This document shows positions 1 through 10,811 of a stretch of DNA of 63,869 nucleotides, one piece after another. Every line of letters starts with the position of its first letter. The first letter of the stretch is position 1. Source of the DNA: an uncultured Pelagibacteraceae bacterium (GTDB taxonomy: Bacteria; Pseudomonadota; Alphaproteobacteria; Pelagibacterales; Pelagibacteraceae); NCBI GenBank assembly GCA_902516465.1, contig CABXZD010000005.1, positions 1-63,869 on the forward strand, read 5' to 3'. The position numbers and the translations under genes are program-made. The notes beneath the pieces are model-generated. The model saw nothing but the letters and a program-made list of their open reading frames with translations. It ran no database searches and was not told the DNA's origin.

Positions 1-2
1 CT

Positions 3-230
3 TCTGACTATGTAAAAAATCTAGAATTGATATTAAAAAAGTATCATATTTCTCTTAAGAGATTGGTAAATGGAAATTATGTCAAAAGTTTTTTAACTGA
101 GGATGAGAAAGATCTTTTCTTGATGACTAAAAAAATATTAAATGGTCTTAATTCAAATGAAGTTGTATTAATAAACAAAACGGACAAAAAACATGGTTTT
201 TTTGAGAAATTTTTTCATTTTTTCAATTAA
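3..230 (+). CDS. C-terminal end of an unidentified protein (5' end outside window)
   Basis: The reading frame is open from the first complete codon at base 3 to a TAA ending at 230, so this is the last 75 residues of a gene that begins upstream. I do not recognise the family. The tail (HGFFEKFFHFFN) is an aromatic, amphipathic stretch that could lie on a membrane, a little like the end of FtsA, but the preceding sequence gives no firm support. In many proteobacteria ftsZ precedes lpxC; the usual FtsZ C-terminal peptide is not visible here. It lies 64 bp before lpxC on the same strand and could share its transcript. Confidence 0.55.
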   Translation, partial: SDYVKNLELILKKYHISLKRLVNGNYVKSFLTEDEKDLFLMTKKILNGLNSNEVVLINKTDKKHGFFEKFFHFFN

Positions 231-294
231 ATTCTGTATTTTATAGTAATATTTCTTGTTTTTGATTTATTTTAATAAGTAATAGAACTCTTAC

Positions 295-1215
295 GTGTCA
301 AATTTAAATCAAAAAACAATTAAAAATAAAATTAGTTTCACTGGCATAGGGCTTCATAGTGGAAAAAATGTAAAGTTATGTGTAAAGCCGTCTGAACCGA
401 ACACAGGAATAATTTTTAAAAGAATAGATTTAAAAAATCAAAATCTGGTAATTCCTAACTTTTCTAACGTAAATAATACCTCATTAAATACAACAATATC
501 GAATGAATTTGGGGCTAGTGTTTCAACCATAGAACACTTAATGGCAGCATTTTTTGGCCTAGGTATAGATAATGCTTTGGTTGAAATTGACAGTGGAGAA
601 GTTCCGATTTTAGATGGATCAGCAAGAGAATTTGTAAAAAAAATACTTAATACTGGTCTACAGTCTAGTAATTCACCTATTAAGATTATAAAGATAAATA
701 AAAAGATAGAATTTAAAGAGGGTGAGAAAATAATTTCAGTTGAACCATCCAAAATAAACTTAGATATAGATTTTGAATTAAAGTATAAAAATTCAGTTAT
801 TGGAGTGCAAAGAAATAAAATAAATGTCTATGAAGATAACCTAAAGGAAATATTTGATTCAAGAACTTTTTGTTTATTTGAAGATATTGAGATTATTAAA
901 AAAAAAGGCCTTGCTAAAGGTGGTAGTTTGGATAACGCGATTGTTGTAAAAGAAAATAATATTCTTAACAACGAGGGTCTCAGAAACTCTAAAGAATTTG
1001 TTAATCATAAAATATTAGATTGTATAGGTGATCTCTATACTTCAGGATATAGAATTATAGGAAGCATTAAATGCTCTCAAGGCGGACATTATCTAACAAA
1101 TCAGTTATTAAGAAAAGTGTTTAGAAATAAAGAAAATTTTTCAATTGTTGAAATTCAAGAAAGAAATTTACCTCACACAGTTATTAATCGAGACATCCTA
1201 AGATCGATAGCATAG
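295..1215 (+). CDS. lpxC: UDP-3-O-acyl-N-acetylglucosamine deacetylase LpxC
   Basis: LpxC is the zinc enzyme for the committed step of lipid A synthesis: it removes acetate from UDP-3-O-acyl-GlcNAc in the cytoplasm. The 306-residue length is normal. The zinc ligands are visible as H81 (STIEHLMAAF), H238 and D242 (HKILDCIGDLY), and the catalytic H265 lies in SQGGHYLTNQLL. The PILDGSA signature is at residues 104-110. The start is a GTG; no better ATG is seen upstream. bamD follows 45 bp later, so one operon serves outer-membrane lipid and protein assembly, as in other alphaproteobacteria. Confidence 0.96.
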   Translation: MSNLNQKTIKNKISFTGIGLHSGKNVKLCVKPSEPNTGIIFKRIDLKNQNLVIPNFSNVNNTSLNTTISNEFGASVSTIEHLMAAFFGLGIDNALVEIDSGEVPILDGSAREFVKKILNTGLQSSNSPIKIIKINKKIEFKEGEKIISVEPSKINLDIDFELKYKNSVIGVQRNKINVYEDNLKEIFDSRTFCLFEDIEIIKKKGLAKGGSLDNAIVVKENNILNNEGLRNSKEFVNHKILDCIGDLYTSGYRIIGSIKCSQGGHYLTNQLLRKVFRNKENFSIVEIQERNLPHTVINRDILRSIA

Positions 1216-1260
1216 ATTAAAGATCTTTATAATAGTTGATTTAGATTATATAAAACTATT

Positions 1261-2085
1261 ATGAAGAATTTTAAGTATTTATTAATATTTTTAATTTTGA
1301 TTAATTCTTGTGCTAAAGAACAAAAAGAAGTTTCCTCGATTAAGGAAACAAAACAAGAGCTAGAAATTGCGACAGCATACGAAGAGGCATATAAATCTTT
1401 GAATGATGGAGACCCGTATTTTGCTGCTAAGAAGTTTTTAGAGGCAGAATTATTATTTCCCCAATCTGAATGGGCACCTAGATCTGCACTTATGGCAGCC
1501 TACTCATATTATTTACAAAATTATTATGCTGAAGCATTATTAAATTTAAATAGATTTTTAAAAACTTATCCCAAGGACGAAAATTTAGCTTATGTACATT
1601 ACTTGATTGCAATGTGTTATTATGAGACTATTGAGGATGAAAAAAGAGACTCAGCACCTCTTTTAAAAGCAAAAAATAAGTTTAGTTTTATAGTAGAGAA
1701 TTATCCTAATACCGATTTTTACATCGATGCTAAGTTCAAAATTGGGTTGATAGATGATATTAGTGCTTCAAAAGAAATGTATTTAGGCAGGCATTATATA
1801 AAAAAAGAAAAATGGATTGCAGCAATTAATAGATTCAAATTTGTTGTTGAAAATTATGGTGAGACAATATTTATAGAGGAAGCCTTACATAGACTTGTTG
1901 AAATTAATTTTAAACTTGGATTGACTGAAGAGTCACAAAAATATGCATCTTTGTTAGGGTATAATTACCTTTCAGGGGATTGGTACAAGAAATCTTATAA
2001 AGTATTTAACCAAAATTACGGGTTAAATAAAATTAATAAAGAGAAGAAAGGTGTGATACAGCAATTTAAAAAGCTTTTTGATTAA
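1261..2085 (+). CDS. bamD: outer membrane assembly lipoprotein BamD (ComL family)
   Basis: This 274-residue lipoprotein is the TPR subunit of the BAM complex that inserts beta-barrel proteins into the outer membrane. A hydrophobic N-terminus ends in the lipobox ILINSC, so C17 should be lipidated after signal peptidase II cleavage. The following 200 or so residues are TPR-like helices with the pattern AKKFLEAELLFPQSEWAPRS, typical of the BamD/YfiO family. Position right after lpxC and before ligA supports the call. The stop codon is followed after one base by the preferred ATG of ligA, so the two genes are probably co-translated. Confidence 0.9.
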   Translation: MKNFKYLLIFLILINSCAKEQKEVSSIKETKQELEIATAYEEAYKSLNDGDPYFAAKKFLEAELLFPQSEWAPRSALMAAYSYYLQNYYAEALLNLNRFLKTYPKDENLAYVHYLIAMCYYETIEDEKRDSAPLLKAKNKFSFIVENYPNTDFYIDAKFKIGLIDDISASKEMYLGRHYIKKEKWIAAINRFKFVVENYGETIFIEEALHRLVEINFKLGLTEESQKYASLLGYNYLSGDWYKKSYKVFNQNYGLNKINKEKKGVIQQFKKLFD

Positions 2086-2086
2086 T

Positions 2087-4117
2087 ATGGACGAGAATTT
2101 GATCAAAAAAAAATACAAAGAAAAAATCAAATTAATAAATCATTATAATAAAAAATATTTTGATGAAAATAAGCCATTAGTAAATGACTCCGACTATGAT
2201 CAATTAAAAGTCGAAATATATAACCTTGAGAAAAAATATAATTTTTTAAGAGATAAAAATTCACCATCATTTAATGTAGGCTTTAAACCGTCAAAAATTT
2301 TTAAGAAATTTACTCATAAAGTTCCAATGTTATCCTTATCGAATGCTTTTTCTGAGGAAGATTTGTTGAATTTTGAGAAAAGAATAAAAAATTACCTAGA
2401 TAAAAAAAGTGATATGAAAATAGAGTATAGTGCTGAACCTAAAATAGATGGAATTTCGGCATCGTTAACTTATAAAAATGGTAAATTTTTGAGAGGATTA
2501 TCGAGGGGTGATGGTAACGAGGGTGAAGATATTACCCAAAATTTAAAAACCATAAAAGATATTCCTAATTTTATTAGAGAAAAAGATTTTCCAGAAGAAA
2601 TAGATATTAGAGGTGAAGTTTTTATTCAAAATAATGATTTTAAAAAATTAATAGATAAATTCGCGAATCCAAGAAATGCAGCTTCAGGCTCTCTTAGACA
2701 AAAAAATCCAATTGATACTGAAAAAATTCCTCTTAAGTTTATTGCATATACCTATGGATACCAAAAAGGTTTAAATGAAAATTGTCAAACTGACTTTATA
2801 AAAAAACTTACAGACTGGGGGTTTAGAGTAAATCCATTTAATCGTCAAATTTCTGGAATTAAAAACTTAATTAAAAACTACATAGAGCTAGAAAGTAAAA
2901 GAAGTGATTTAAATTTTGATATAGATGGCATCGTATATAAAGTAAATGATTTTGAGCTTCAAAAAAGATTGGGAAATGTTGCTAGTGCACCAAGGTGGGC
3001 GATTGCTCATAAATTTTCTTCTAATAAAGCAATCTCCAAAATTATAAGTATTGATATTCAAGTTGGTAGAACTGGAGCTTTGACACCAGTAGCAAAAATC
3101 AAACCAATAAATATTGGAGGAGTTATGGTGTCAAATGCAACTTTACATAATGAAGATGAAATCAATCGAAAAGATGTAAGGGTTGGGGACACAGTAACGG
3201 TTGAAAGAGCAGGAGATGTAATACCTCATATCCTTTCAGTAGAGATAAAAAAAAGACCAAAGGATAGCTCAAAATTTTTATTTCCAATTAGGTGTCCGTC
3301 TTGTGGTTCAAAAACAATCAAAGAGTTTAATCTAATTACTAAAAAAAAAGATGCAGTCAGAAGATGTTCAAGCGAAGGTTATTATTGTGAAAAGATTGCA
3401 ATTGAAAAACTAAAACATTTTGTGTCGAAGGATGCCTTTAATATAGATGGATTTGGAAAGAAAATTGTAGAGAGTTTTTGGAAATTAAATTTAATCAAGT
3501 TTCCTCAAGATATCTTTAAACTAGATTACTCTAAAATTGAAAAGTTGGATGGTTGGGGAAGACTTTCAGTTGAGAATCTTAAGTATTCAATTAATAAAAA
3601 AAAAGAAATATCTTTTGAAAGATTTATTTATGCATTAGGAATAAGACATATTGGTTTAGAAAATGCGAAATTATTATCTAAGTATTTCGGATCTTTCTCA
3701 AAGTTAAAAAATTTTTTTAAAAAAAATGACTATAACGATTTACTAAATATAGATGGTATCGGAGAGACTCAAGTGAACTCTTTTAAAATTTTTTTTTCAA
3801 ATGATATGAATTTAAAAGTTTTAGGTGAATTAGAAAAAATTTTAAATATTAATAACTCTATAAGTGTGAAAAAAAAGGGTTTGTTAAAAGATAAAACTTT
3901 TTTGGTTACGGGTAAACTTCAGGGAATGAGTAGAGCAGAAATTAAATCTTTAATTGAATTAAACTCAGGCACTACAGTAAGTGGAGTTTCAAAGAAGTTG
4001 AATTTTTTAATCATAGGTGAAAAACCAACTAAAAAAAAAGTGGAAATGGCAAAACAACTTGAAATAGAAATTTTAAATCAAGATCAATTTTTAAATATGT
4101 TAGATAAAAGTCGCTAG
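2087..4117 (+). CDS. ligA: NAD+-dependent DNA ligase LigA
   Basis: LigA seals nicks in replication and repair using NAD+. From the ATG at 2087 the protein has 676 residues. A TTG at 2078 would add three residues and overlap bamD; the ATG is preferred. Domains in order: N-terminal Ia domain, adenylation domain with the AMP-accepting lysine in AEPKIDG (K119), OB fold, a four-cysteine zinc finger (CPSC ... RC ... YYC), helix-hairpin-helix repeats, and a BRCT domain over about the last 75 residues (DKTFLVTGKLQGMSRAEI). The 3' end runs 18 bp into the convergent aminopeptidase P gene. No recN lies between bamD and ligA, unlike many alphaproteobacteria. Confidence 0.96.
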   Translation: MDENLIKKKYKEKIKLINHYNKKYFDENKPLVNDSDYDQLKVEIYNLEKKYNFLRDKNSPSFNVGFKPSKIFKKFTHKVPMLSLSNAFSEEDLLNFEKRIKNYLDKKSDMKIEYSAEPKIDGISASLTYKNGKFLRGLSRGDGNEGEDITQNLKTIKDIPNFIREKDFPEEIDIRGEVFIQNNDFKKLIDKFANPRNAASGSLRQKNPIDTEKIPLKFIAYTYGYQKGLNENCQTDFIKKLTDWGFRVNPFNRQISGIKNLIKNYIELESKRSDLNFDIDGIVYKVNDFELQKRLGNVASAPRWAIAHKFSSNKAISKIISIDIQVGRTGALTPVAKIKPINIGGVMVSNATLHNEDEINRKDVRVGDTVTVERAGDVIPHILSVEIKKRPKDSSKFLFPIRCPSCGSKTIKEFNLITKKKDAVRRCSSEGYYCEKIAIEKLKHFVSKDAFNIDGFGKKIVESFWKLNLIKFPQDIFKLDYSKIEKLDGWGRLSVENLKYSINKKKEISFERFIYALGIRHIGLENAKLLSKYFGSFSKLKNFFKKNDYNDLLNIDGIGETQVNSFKIFFSNDMNLKVLGELEKILNINNSISVKKKGLLKDKTFLVTGKLQGMSRAEIKSLIELNSGTTVSGVSKKLNFLIIGEKPTKKKVEMAKQLEIEILNQDQFLNMLDKSR

Positions 4118-5812
4118 CCACTTTCTTTCTTTAAAATTTAAAAATTTAAACAATTTTGAATAAACTTCCAAATGATATTTGAATAGATAGTTTTTTTCTG
4201 CAGCTGTTAAATTTTTAAAATTTATTAAATCTTTTTCAATCGGAGCCATTGTTAAATTTTTAAAACTAATTTTTCTTTTTTCTTTTTTTACGTAAATTAA
4301 ATTTTCAACTCTTATTCCATATTCACCTTTTTTATAATAACCAGGTTCATTACTTAAAATCATTCCTTCCTTCAATTTAATTTTATTATATTTTGAAATT
4401 GATTGTGGTCCTTCATGAACATTTAAAAAAAATCCAACCCCGTGCCCTGTTCCATGACCGTAATCAAGACCCACATCTTTTAAGTATTTTCTGGCGTTAT
4501 AATCAATTTTTTTACCTCGATTAATTTTTTTTAAATCTGTCAGTGCAACTGAAATATGTCCTTTAAGTACACGTGTATACTTATCTTTAACATTTTGATT
4601 TTGATTTGAAAAACATATTGTTCTTGTTACGTCTGTTGTTCCATATTTATATTGACCACCAGAGTCACACAAAAAAATATGTTTTTTTTTGATTATTTTA
4701 TTAGTTTTCTTATTTACCTTATAGTGAATTATAGCACCATTGGACCCAGTACCGGCAATAGTATTAAAACTGGGGAATAAATAATCTTTATTAAGTTTTC
4801 TAAATTTTTCTAATTTAGTTAACGCTGTTATTTCGGTAATTTTTTTCTTATTTAAATTTTTCATCCAGTAAATAAACTTAGTTAATGCAACTCCATCTTT
4901 TATGTGAGCATCAATCATATGATTAATTTCAGTTTTATTTTTAATTGATTTCATTTCATAACAAGGGTCTTGTTTGGATTTTATATTGAAATAAGATTTA
5001 ATAATGTCTTCATTATCAACGGAACAAGTATTTTGATCTATACAAAAGTTTTTACCATTTAATTTACTAATTACATTCTCAAAATTTTTGTAATTTGAAA
5101 ATTTTAATTTGTATAATTCTTTAACTTTTTTAATTTTATAAATTTTTTTTGGGCAAGAAAAAAAAAATAACTCATTATTTTTAGTAAGAATCAAATTACA
5201 GTTTGGGATTGGACTATTAGGATTATCTTTGCCTCTTATATTTAATAACCAAGCAACATTTTCAGGAGCACTAATAAAAATATTATCAATTTTTTTTGAT
5301 TTCATAATTTTTATTAATCTCTTAATTTTAGAACGACTATTTTCTCCAGTAATTTTTTTAGTAAGGTTGTAAAATGGTGAAACAAAGTTACCTTCTCCAA
5401 AATTAACTATTTTGTCTACTAAGTTTTGTTTAATTGGAATTAAATTAAAACTATTTTTAAAGTTTTTTTCTATTGAAAATTTGGTAAATAACTGAGGATC
5501 AAAACCTAATGTAATTTTCCTCAAATTTTTTTTTAAAATATTTTTAGGTGAATATTTTGGTATTTCAATAATCTTAAAATTATCACCAGACTCAAGCTTG
5601 GCCTGTAAAGTATATCTTGGGTCGACAAATAAAAAATTTTTTTTCTTTAAAATTATAGCATATCCAGCTGAACCACTAAAATTTGTTAAAGCCCTTAGTC
5701 TATCTGGATTAGAAAATTCTGAAAAATAAGCATCATTTTTAGGAATTATATATCCATCCAAGTTGTTAGGCTTAAACAATTCTCTCAATTTTAAGATAAA
5801 CTTATTATTCAC
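4100..5812 (-). CDS. pepP: Xaa-Pro aminopeptidase (aminopeptidase P, M24B)
   Basis: This metallopeptidase removes an N-terminal residue preceding proline. The GTG at 5812 forms a GTGA overlap with the helicase stop codon and gives 570 residues; a TTG at 5839 would add nine. It is the long form with two creatinase-like N-terminal domains and a C-terminal pita-bread domain. The five dinuclear metal ligands are present (numbering from the GTG): D383 (CDSGG), D394 (TTDVTRT), H457 (GTGHGVG), E489 (LSNEPGYY) and E503 (IRVENL). The gene is translationally coupled behind the UvrD-type helicase and converges on ligA. Confidence 0.9.
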   Translation of the reverse strand: MNNKFILKLRELFKPNNLDGYIIPKNDAYFSEFSNPDRLRALTNFSGSAGYAIILKKKNFLFVDPRYTLQAKLESGDNFKIIEIPKYSPKNILKKNLRKITLGFDPQLFTKFSIEKNFKNSFNLIPIKQNLVDKIVNFGEGNFVSPFYNLTKKITGENSRSKIKRLIKIMKSKKIDNIFISAPENVAWLLNIRGKDNPNSPIPNCNLILTKNNELFFFSCPKKIYKIKKVKELYKLKFSNYKNFENVISKLNGKNFCIDQNTCSVDNEDIIKSYFNIKSKQDPCYEMKSIKNKTEINHMIDAHIKDGVALTKFIYWMKNLNKKKITEITALTKLEKFRKLNKDYLFPSFNTIAGTGSNGAIIHYKVNKKTNKIIKKKHIFLCDSGGQYKYGTTDVTRTICFSNQNQNVKDKYTRVLKGHISVALTDLKKINRGKKIDYNARKYLKDVGLDYGHGTGHGVGFFLNVHEGPQSISKYNKIKLKEGMILSNEPGYYKKGEYGIRVENLIYVKKEKRKISFKNLTMAPIEKDLINFKNLTAAEKNYLFKYHLEVYSKLFKFLNFKERKWLATFI

Positions 5813-7845
5813 TTTATTCTTTTCTGATATCTTGTCCAACCTGGACTTCTTGTTTCTTCTTCTATTTCAAAATCTTGATTAAAATCAAATTCTTCAACTT
5901 CATTAATTTTCTCTTCAAAAAAAGAATTTTTTTCTAAATGTTTTTCTGGTAGCTCATCTATAAATCTTGAGGCCATACTATCTATCCAATCACCTTGGTA
6001 GAATCTGTTCATCGAAAACGATATAATTGCTCTTTTCTTCGCTCTGGTAATCCCAACATAAGCAAGTCGTCGTTCTTCTTCAAGTCCGCTTTGTCCTTTT
6101 TCTTCGATTGATTTTTGGTGTGGGAATAGTCCCTCTTCCCAACCTGGTAAAAAAACTACATCAAATTCTAAACCTTTAGCAGCATGCATTGTCATCATAT
6201 TAATTTTTTCTCCTTCCCACTCTTGATCAATAGATGTTGCAAGAGAGACATGCTCTAAAAAACTTTCTAAATTATCAAATTCTTTCATTGCACTTAATAA
6301 TTCTTTTATATTTTCTAGTTTATTTTCATTATCTAAATCTTTTTTATTTTTTAAAACAGCGGAATATCCAGATTCATCCAACACAATTTGTAGCAGTTTT
6401 ACATGAGTAAATTTTTTAATTTTTAAGTCTTCTCTCCATTTATTTATAGAATTAAGAAATAGATTTAATCCAACTTTTGCTTTTGGTTTAATTAAATTTT
6501 TTTCAATCATTTTAAGTGCTGCCCTCTCCAAATTTAAATTGTTATCCTTTGAAAATTTATGAATATTTTTAAGAGTACTATCTCCGATTGATCTCTTGGG
6601 GTTATTTACAATTCTTTCAAAAGCCAAATCATCTTTTTCTTGATGGATCAATCTCAAATAAGCAACGCAATCTTTAATTTCTGATCTCTCATAAAATTTA
6701 GTTCCACCTAAAATTCTGTAAGGCATACCTACTTTAAGGAATCTTTCCTCAAATTCCCTCGTTTGAAAAATTGCCCTAACAAGGATAGCAATATTATTAT
6801 AAGAAAATTTCTTTTTTACTCTTTTTTCTATTTCATCAGATACTCCAATAGCCTCATCTTTACCATTTTTAAAGCAATTTAACTTAACTAGGTCTCCGTC
6901 CTCCATTGATGTTATTAAAGTTTTACCAACTCTATTTTTATTATTGGAAATAAGATTTGAAGCAACTGATAATATGTTTTGAGAGGATCTATAATTTTGC
7001 TCGAGTCTTATTACTTTTGTGTTTTTATAAACTTGATCGAATTCTAAAAAATTCTTTATTTCTGCTCCACGCCAACTATAAATTGACTGATCATCATCAC
7101 CAACACAACAAATATTCTTATTTTTTTCTGATAATAGATTTAACCATTTACTTTGAATAAAATTAGTATCTTGATATTCATCTACCAGAATATATTTAAA
7201 ATTTTTTGAGTAAATTTCTCTGATATCAGAATTTAATTCAAAAATTTTCACAGTATGTAAGATTAAGTCTCCAAAATCACATGAATTTAGATCTACTAAT
7301 TTTTGTTGATAAATTTTATATAGAGGTAAGATATTTTTTTCATAAATATCTTTATTATTGATCGTGACCTCAGATGGATAGTATCCTTTATTTTTCCAAC
7401 GATCTATTATTGCTAAAATAAATCTTGGAGATAGTTGTTTGACATCTATATTTTCAGACTTACAAATATTTTTAATAAGTCTTATTTGATCGTCTGTATC
7501 TATAATTGTAAAATTTGAGTTAAGGTTGGCGGCAGATGCATGCTTTCTTAATAATTTTGCGCATATAGAGTGAAATGTTCCCAACCAAGATAGACCAGTA
7601 GCTGTAGAGCCAAGAATCTTGCTAACCCTATTCTGCATTTCTTTTGCGGCCTTATTTGTAAAAGTTACAGCTAAAATTTGATTGGGAAAGGCTTTTTTTC
7701 TATCGATAATATTTGCAATCCTAGAAGTTAAGACTTTAGTCTTCCCCGATCCTGCGCCAGCTACTATTAGCAGTGGTCCATCAAGGCTCATCACAGCTTC
7801 TTTTTGGGCTTTATTAAGATTTTTCAAATATTCTGTGTCTATCAT
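5809..7845 (-). CDS. uvrD: UvrD/PcrA-type superfamily I ATP-dependent DNA helicase
   Basis: This 3'-5' SF1 helicase acts in nucleotide-excision and mismatch repair. All SF1 motifs are readable: Q motif and Walker A GAGSGKT (residues 30-36), motif Ia TFTNKAAKEM, Walker B DEYQDTN, motif III GDDDQSIYSWRGA, motif IV RLEQNYRSS, motif V TMHAAKGLEFD and motif VI VGITRAKKR. At 678 residues it is slightly shorter than E. coli UvrD, with a short acidic C-terminal tail. It heads a two-gene operon with the aminopeptidase. The promoter must lie in the 36-bp divergent gap before the AsmA-like gene. Rep is an alternative name, but PcrA/UvrD fits better. Confidence 0.93.
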   Translation of the reverse strand: MIDTEYLKNLNKAQKEAVMSLDGPLLIVAGAGSGKTKVLTSRIANIIDRKKAFPNQILAVTFTNKAAKEMQNRVSKILGSTATGLSWLGTFHSICAKLLRKHASAANLNSNFTIIDTDDQIRLIKNICKSENIDVKQLSPRFILAIIDRWKNKGYYPSEVTINNKDIYEKNILPLYKIYQQKLVDLNSCDFGDLILHTVKIFELNSDIREIYSKNFKYILVDEYQDTNFIQSKWLNLLSEKNKNICCVGDDDQSIYSWRGAEIKNFLEFDQVYKNTKVIRLEQNYRSSQNILSVASNLISNNKNRVGKTLITSMEDGDLVKLNCFKNGKDEAIGVSDEIEKRVKKKFSYNNIAILVRAIFQTREFEERFLKVGMPYRILGGTKFYERSEIKDCVAYLRLIHQEKDDLAFERIVNNPKRSIGDSTLKNIHKFSKDNNLNLERAALKMIEKNLIKPKAKVGLNLFLNSINKWREDLKIKKFTHVKLLQIVLDESGYSAVLKNKKDLDNENKLENIKELLSAMKEFDNLESFLEHVSLATSIDQEWEGEKINMMTMHAAKGLEFDVVFLPGWEEGLFPHQKSIEEKGQSGLEEERRLAYVGITRAKKRAIISFSMNRFYQGDWIDSMASRFIDELPEKHLEKNSFFEEKINEVEEFDFNQDFEIEEETRSPGWTRYQKRIK

Positions 7846-7881
7846 TTTTTTTGTTTTTTATTATAAGTAATTTGTTTTTAT

Positions 7882-9369
7882 ATGAGTAATAATAATCCAT
7901 TTTCAAAAAAGTTTAAAAAACAATATTTAATAATAAACAATTCAATAGAGAATTATTTTAACAAATTAAGTTTGTTTTTTAAAAATAAAAAAAATTTTAA
8001 ATTTAATCAGAATAATAGAGTTTTTTTATCCATATGTGTAATTGTATTTTTGACACTAAGCTATTTATTATTACCTACTTTATTCAATAAAAACAAAATT
8101 CAATTAGAAATAAAGAATCATATTTCAAAAAAGTATAATATAGAGCTTAAATTCAATGAAAAGGTAAGATACGGTTTATTTCCAAAACCTCATTACTCAG
8201 TTAATAATCTAATAATAATTAATAATGAAAACGAAATAGGAATAGTTAAGGATCTCAAAGTATTTATTACTGCTAGTAAATTTTTTAATATAAATGAGAT
8301 AGAGATTAAGGATTTGATTTTTAAACAGACCGATTTTAAAATTACGAAGGAAGATTTTAGCCTTTTCTTTAACTTGCTAAAAAGTGCTCCAAATGAAAAT
8401 AAGATTACTTTTAAAAAAAGTAATATATTTTTTAAAAATAATAAAGATGAGGTTCTTTTTATAAATAAAATATCAAATAGCAAATTCTTTTACGACTCAA
8501 ACAATTTAGAAAATATCTTATCATCAAATAACGAAATATTTAATATACCTTTTAAGCTAAAGGTAAAAAATAATAAATTTGACAATAAAGTATCAATTAA
8601 ATTTAATTCTAAAAAAATTAGGATGTCAGTTGAAAATTTAATTGATTATAGTGAAAAAGATATGAAAGGAATTTTAGATATGTCGTTTATCAATAAGAAT
8701 ACTTCTTTGGGATATATAGTTCAAAAAGAATCATTAAAATTTTTTTCTGAGGAAAAAGGTATTTATGAAGGACTTATAGATTTCAAACCATTTTATTTCA
8801 CAGCTAACTTTGATTATGATGAGATTAATTCAAAGAACCTATTTGATAGTAATTCAATAATTACTAATCTTATTAAATCTGAACTTTTTAGTAATAAAAA
8901 TCTTAATGCTCAAATTAATCTAAATATAAATAAACTTACTAATATTGCAGATTTAAACGATTTATTCTTAAAAATTAATTTTGAGGAGGGAAATATTAGT
9001 TTTCCTAACTCACATGTTATGTGGAAAAATGATATAAAAATCAGTTTGATTGAAAGCTTAGTCGTTCAAAATAATGATGAAATTACTTTTATTGGAAAAA
9101 CTATTTTAAAATTTAAAGATTTTAAAAATTTTTACAGGTATTTTCAAATCAAAAAAGATAATAGAAAAATTATAAAAGAAATACAATTTGATTTTATTTA
9201 TAATCTTGATCAGAGAAAAATAAGTTTTGATAACATCAAAATTGACAACCTATCTAATGAAAGTGTAAACAAATACATTAATAATTATAATGAAAAAAAA
9301 GTGAAAATATCTAATAAGGTAAAATTTAAAAATTTTGTTAATAATCTTTTTACTGTTTACGATGGGTAA
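7882..9369 (+). CDS. AsmA-like inner-membrane-anchored envelope protein
   Basis: The 495-residue product is basic and Asn/Lys-rich, with one transmembrane segment at about residues 46-67 ([19 protein letters not shown]). The part that follows resembles the AsmA N-terminal domain: a membrane-proximal '[20 protein letters not shown]' stretch, then '[13 protein letters not shown]', then a strand-rich periplasmic part with a '[11 protein letters not shown]' element. AsmA-like proteins are thought to act in envelope lipid handling. No catalytic motif is visible. It is transcribed divergently from uvrD, and its 3' end overlaps fumC by 13 bp. The family call rests on the N-terminal pattern only. Confidence 0.6.
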   Translation: MSNNNPFSKKFKKQYLIINNSIENYFNKLSLFFKNKKNFKFNQNNRVFLSICVIVFLTLSYLLLPTLFNKNKIQLEIKNHISKKYNIELKFNEKVRYGLFPKPHYSVNNLIIINNENEIGIVKDLKVFITASKFFNINEIEIKDLIFKQTDFKITKEDFSLFFNLLKSAPNENKITFKKSNIFFKNNKDEVLFINKISNSKFFYDSNNLENILSSNNEIFNIPFKLKVKNNKFDNKVSIKFNSKKIRMSVENLIDYSEKDMKGILDMSFINKNTSLGYIVQKESLKFFSEEKGIYEGLIDFKPFYFTANFDYDEINSKNLFDSNSIITNLIKSELFSNKNLNAQINLNINKLTNIADLNDLFLKINFEEGNISFPNSHVMWKNDIKISLIESLVVQNNDEITFIGKTILKFKDFKNFYRYFQIKKDNRKIIKEIQFDFIYNLDQRKISFDNIKIDNLSNESVNKYINNYNEKKVKISNKVKFKNFVNNLFTVYDG

Positions 9370-10745
9370 ATCATGTTTCTCGGATTAATTATTCTATTGT
9401 AATCTCTTTCATTTATTAATCCTGATTTTAATGCCTCTTCTTTTAAAGTAGTTCCCTTTTTTAAGGCAGTTTTTGCTATTTTTGCTGCATTGTCATAACC
9501 AATACTTGGCGCAAGCGCTGTTACAAGCATTAATGAATTGTCCAAAAATTGTTTAATTTTTTCTTTATTGGCTTTGATTCCTTTTACACAATAAAGTGTG
9601 AAATTTTTTGTACTATCAGCAAGTAAGTCTATTGATTGTAAAATATTATGTGCAATCAAAGGTTTGAAAACATTTAATTCAAAGTGCCCGTGCGAACCTG
9701 CCATTGTAATACCGTTATGATTTCCAATAACTTTTACACAAACCATTGTTACTGCCTCTGATTGGGTAGGATTTACTTTTCCTGGCATAATTGAGGAGCC
9801 AGGCTCGTTGGCAGGTAAAATAATTTCACCGTAACCTGCTCTAGGGCCAGATCCTAAAAATCTGATATCATTTGCAATTTTCATTAAACAAACCGCTGTA
9901 GTATTTAATGTGCCTGAAAAATTTACAATTTCATCGTGAGCTGCTAAAGCAGCAAATTTATTTTTTGTTGGTTTGAAAGGCAACTTAGTGATCTTTTTTA
10001 TCTCATTTATAATTTTTTTATCAAAACCTTTTTTACTATTAATTCCAGTTCCTACAGCAGTACCACCCTGGGCCAATGAGTAAATCTCATTTAAGGCATT
10101 TTTTATTCTCAAAATACAGTCCTCTAATTGAGATTGATATCCTGAAAATTCTTGTCCTAAAGACAATGGTGTTGCATCTTGTAAGTGAGTTCTACCTACT
10201 TTAATTATATTTTTGAACTGAGAAACTTTTTTTTTTAACTCTTTACTTAATAGCTCTAAAGAGGGCAATAGTTTATTTTTTGTCTCCATTGCAATAGCAA
10301 TATGCATTGCAGTAGGAAAAACATCATTGGTAGATTGAGATTTATTGACATGATCATTAGGGTGTACAGGTTTTTTGGAACCCTTTTTGCCTCCTAAAAT
10401 TTCAATTGCTCTATTTGCTATAACTTCATTAACATTCATATTTGTTTGAGTACCAGATCCAGTTTGCCAAACTTTTAAAGGAAAGTGCTCATCTAATTTA
10501 CCAGAAATCACTTCATTAGATGCTTTTATGATAGCTTTTGAAATTTGTGGTAAGATTTGTTTTTCTTTACTATGAACTATTGCAGCAGCTTTTTTAATAA
10601 TAGCTATTGCTCTGATTAAAACCGGTCTTACTAAAAACTCACCAATATCAAAATATTTTTTTGATCTTTGAGTCGAAGCTCCCCAATATTTATCACCAGG
10701 AACATTTATTGAGCCAATGCTATCGAATTCTTTTCTTAATTTCAT
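9357..10745 (-). CDS. fumC: class II fumarate hydratase
   Basis: Class II fumarase is the iron-free TCA enzyme that interconverts fumarate and malate. The 462-residue length is typical. The family signature [15 protein letters not shown] is intact and carries the active-site loop serine. Other conserved blocks are the substrate-binding [11 protein letters not shown] (about residues 94-104), [12 protein letters not shown] (135-146) and [11 protein letters not shown]. Argininosuccinate and aspartate lyases share the fold, but the block order and length match FumC. It is monocistronic on the minus strand, convergent with the AsmA-like gene and divergent from the MazG-like gene. Confidence 0.96.
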   Translation of the reverse strand: MKLRKEFDSIGSINVPGDKYWGASTQRSKKYFDIGEFLVRPVLIRAIAIIKKAAAIVHSKEKQILPQISKAIIKASNEVISGKLDEHFPLKVWQTGSGTQTNMNVNEVIANRAIEILGGKKGSKKPVHPNDHVNKSQSTNDVFPTAMHIAIAMETKNKLLPSLELLSKELKKKVSQFKNIIKVGRTHLQDATPLSLGQEFSGYQSQLEDCILRIKNALNEIYSLAQGGTAVGTGINSKKGFDKKIINEIKKITKLPFKPTKNKFAALAAHDEIVNFSGTLNTTAVCLMKIANDIRFLGSGPRAGYGEIILPANEPGSSIMPGKVNPTQSEAVTMVCVKVIGNHNGITMAGSHGHFELNVFKPLIAHNILQSIDLLADSTKNFTLYCVKGIKANKEKIKQFLDNSLMLVTALAPSIGYDNAAKIAKTALKKGTTLKEEALKSGLINERDYNRIINPRNMIYPS

Positions 10746-10811
10746 TGATTAACAAGTAATTAATAAATTATTATAAATATACATTAATTTTATAAAACTT
10801 ACAGGAGCATT

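Noticed and set aside
438..752. Minus-strand 104-codon ORF opposite lpxC, and similar antisense ORFs elsewhere (such as 40969-41457)
   Set aside because: They lie wholly opposite well-supported genes, show no family pattern and have no separate ribosome site.
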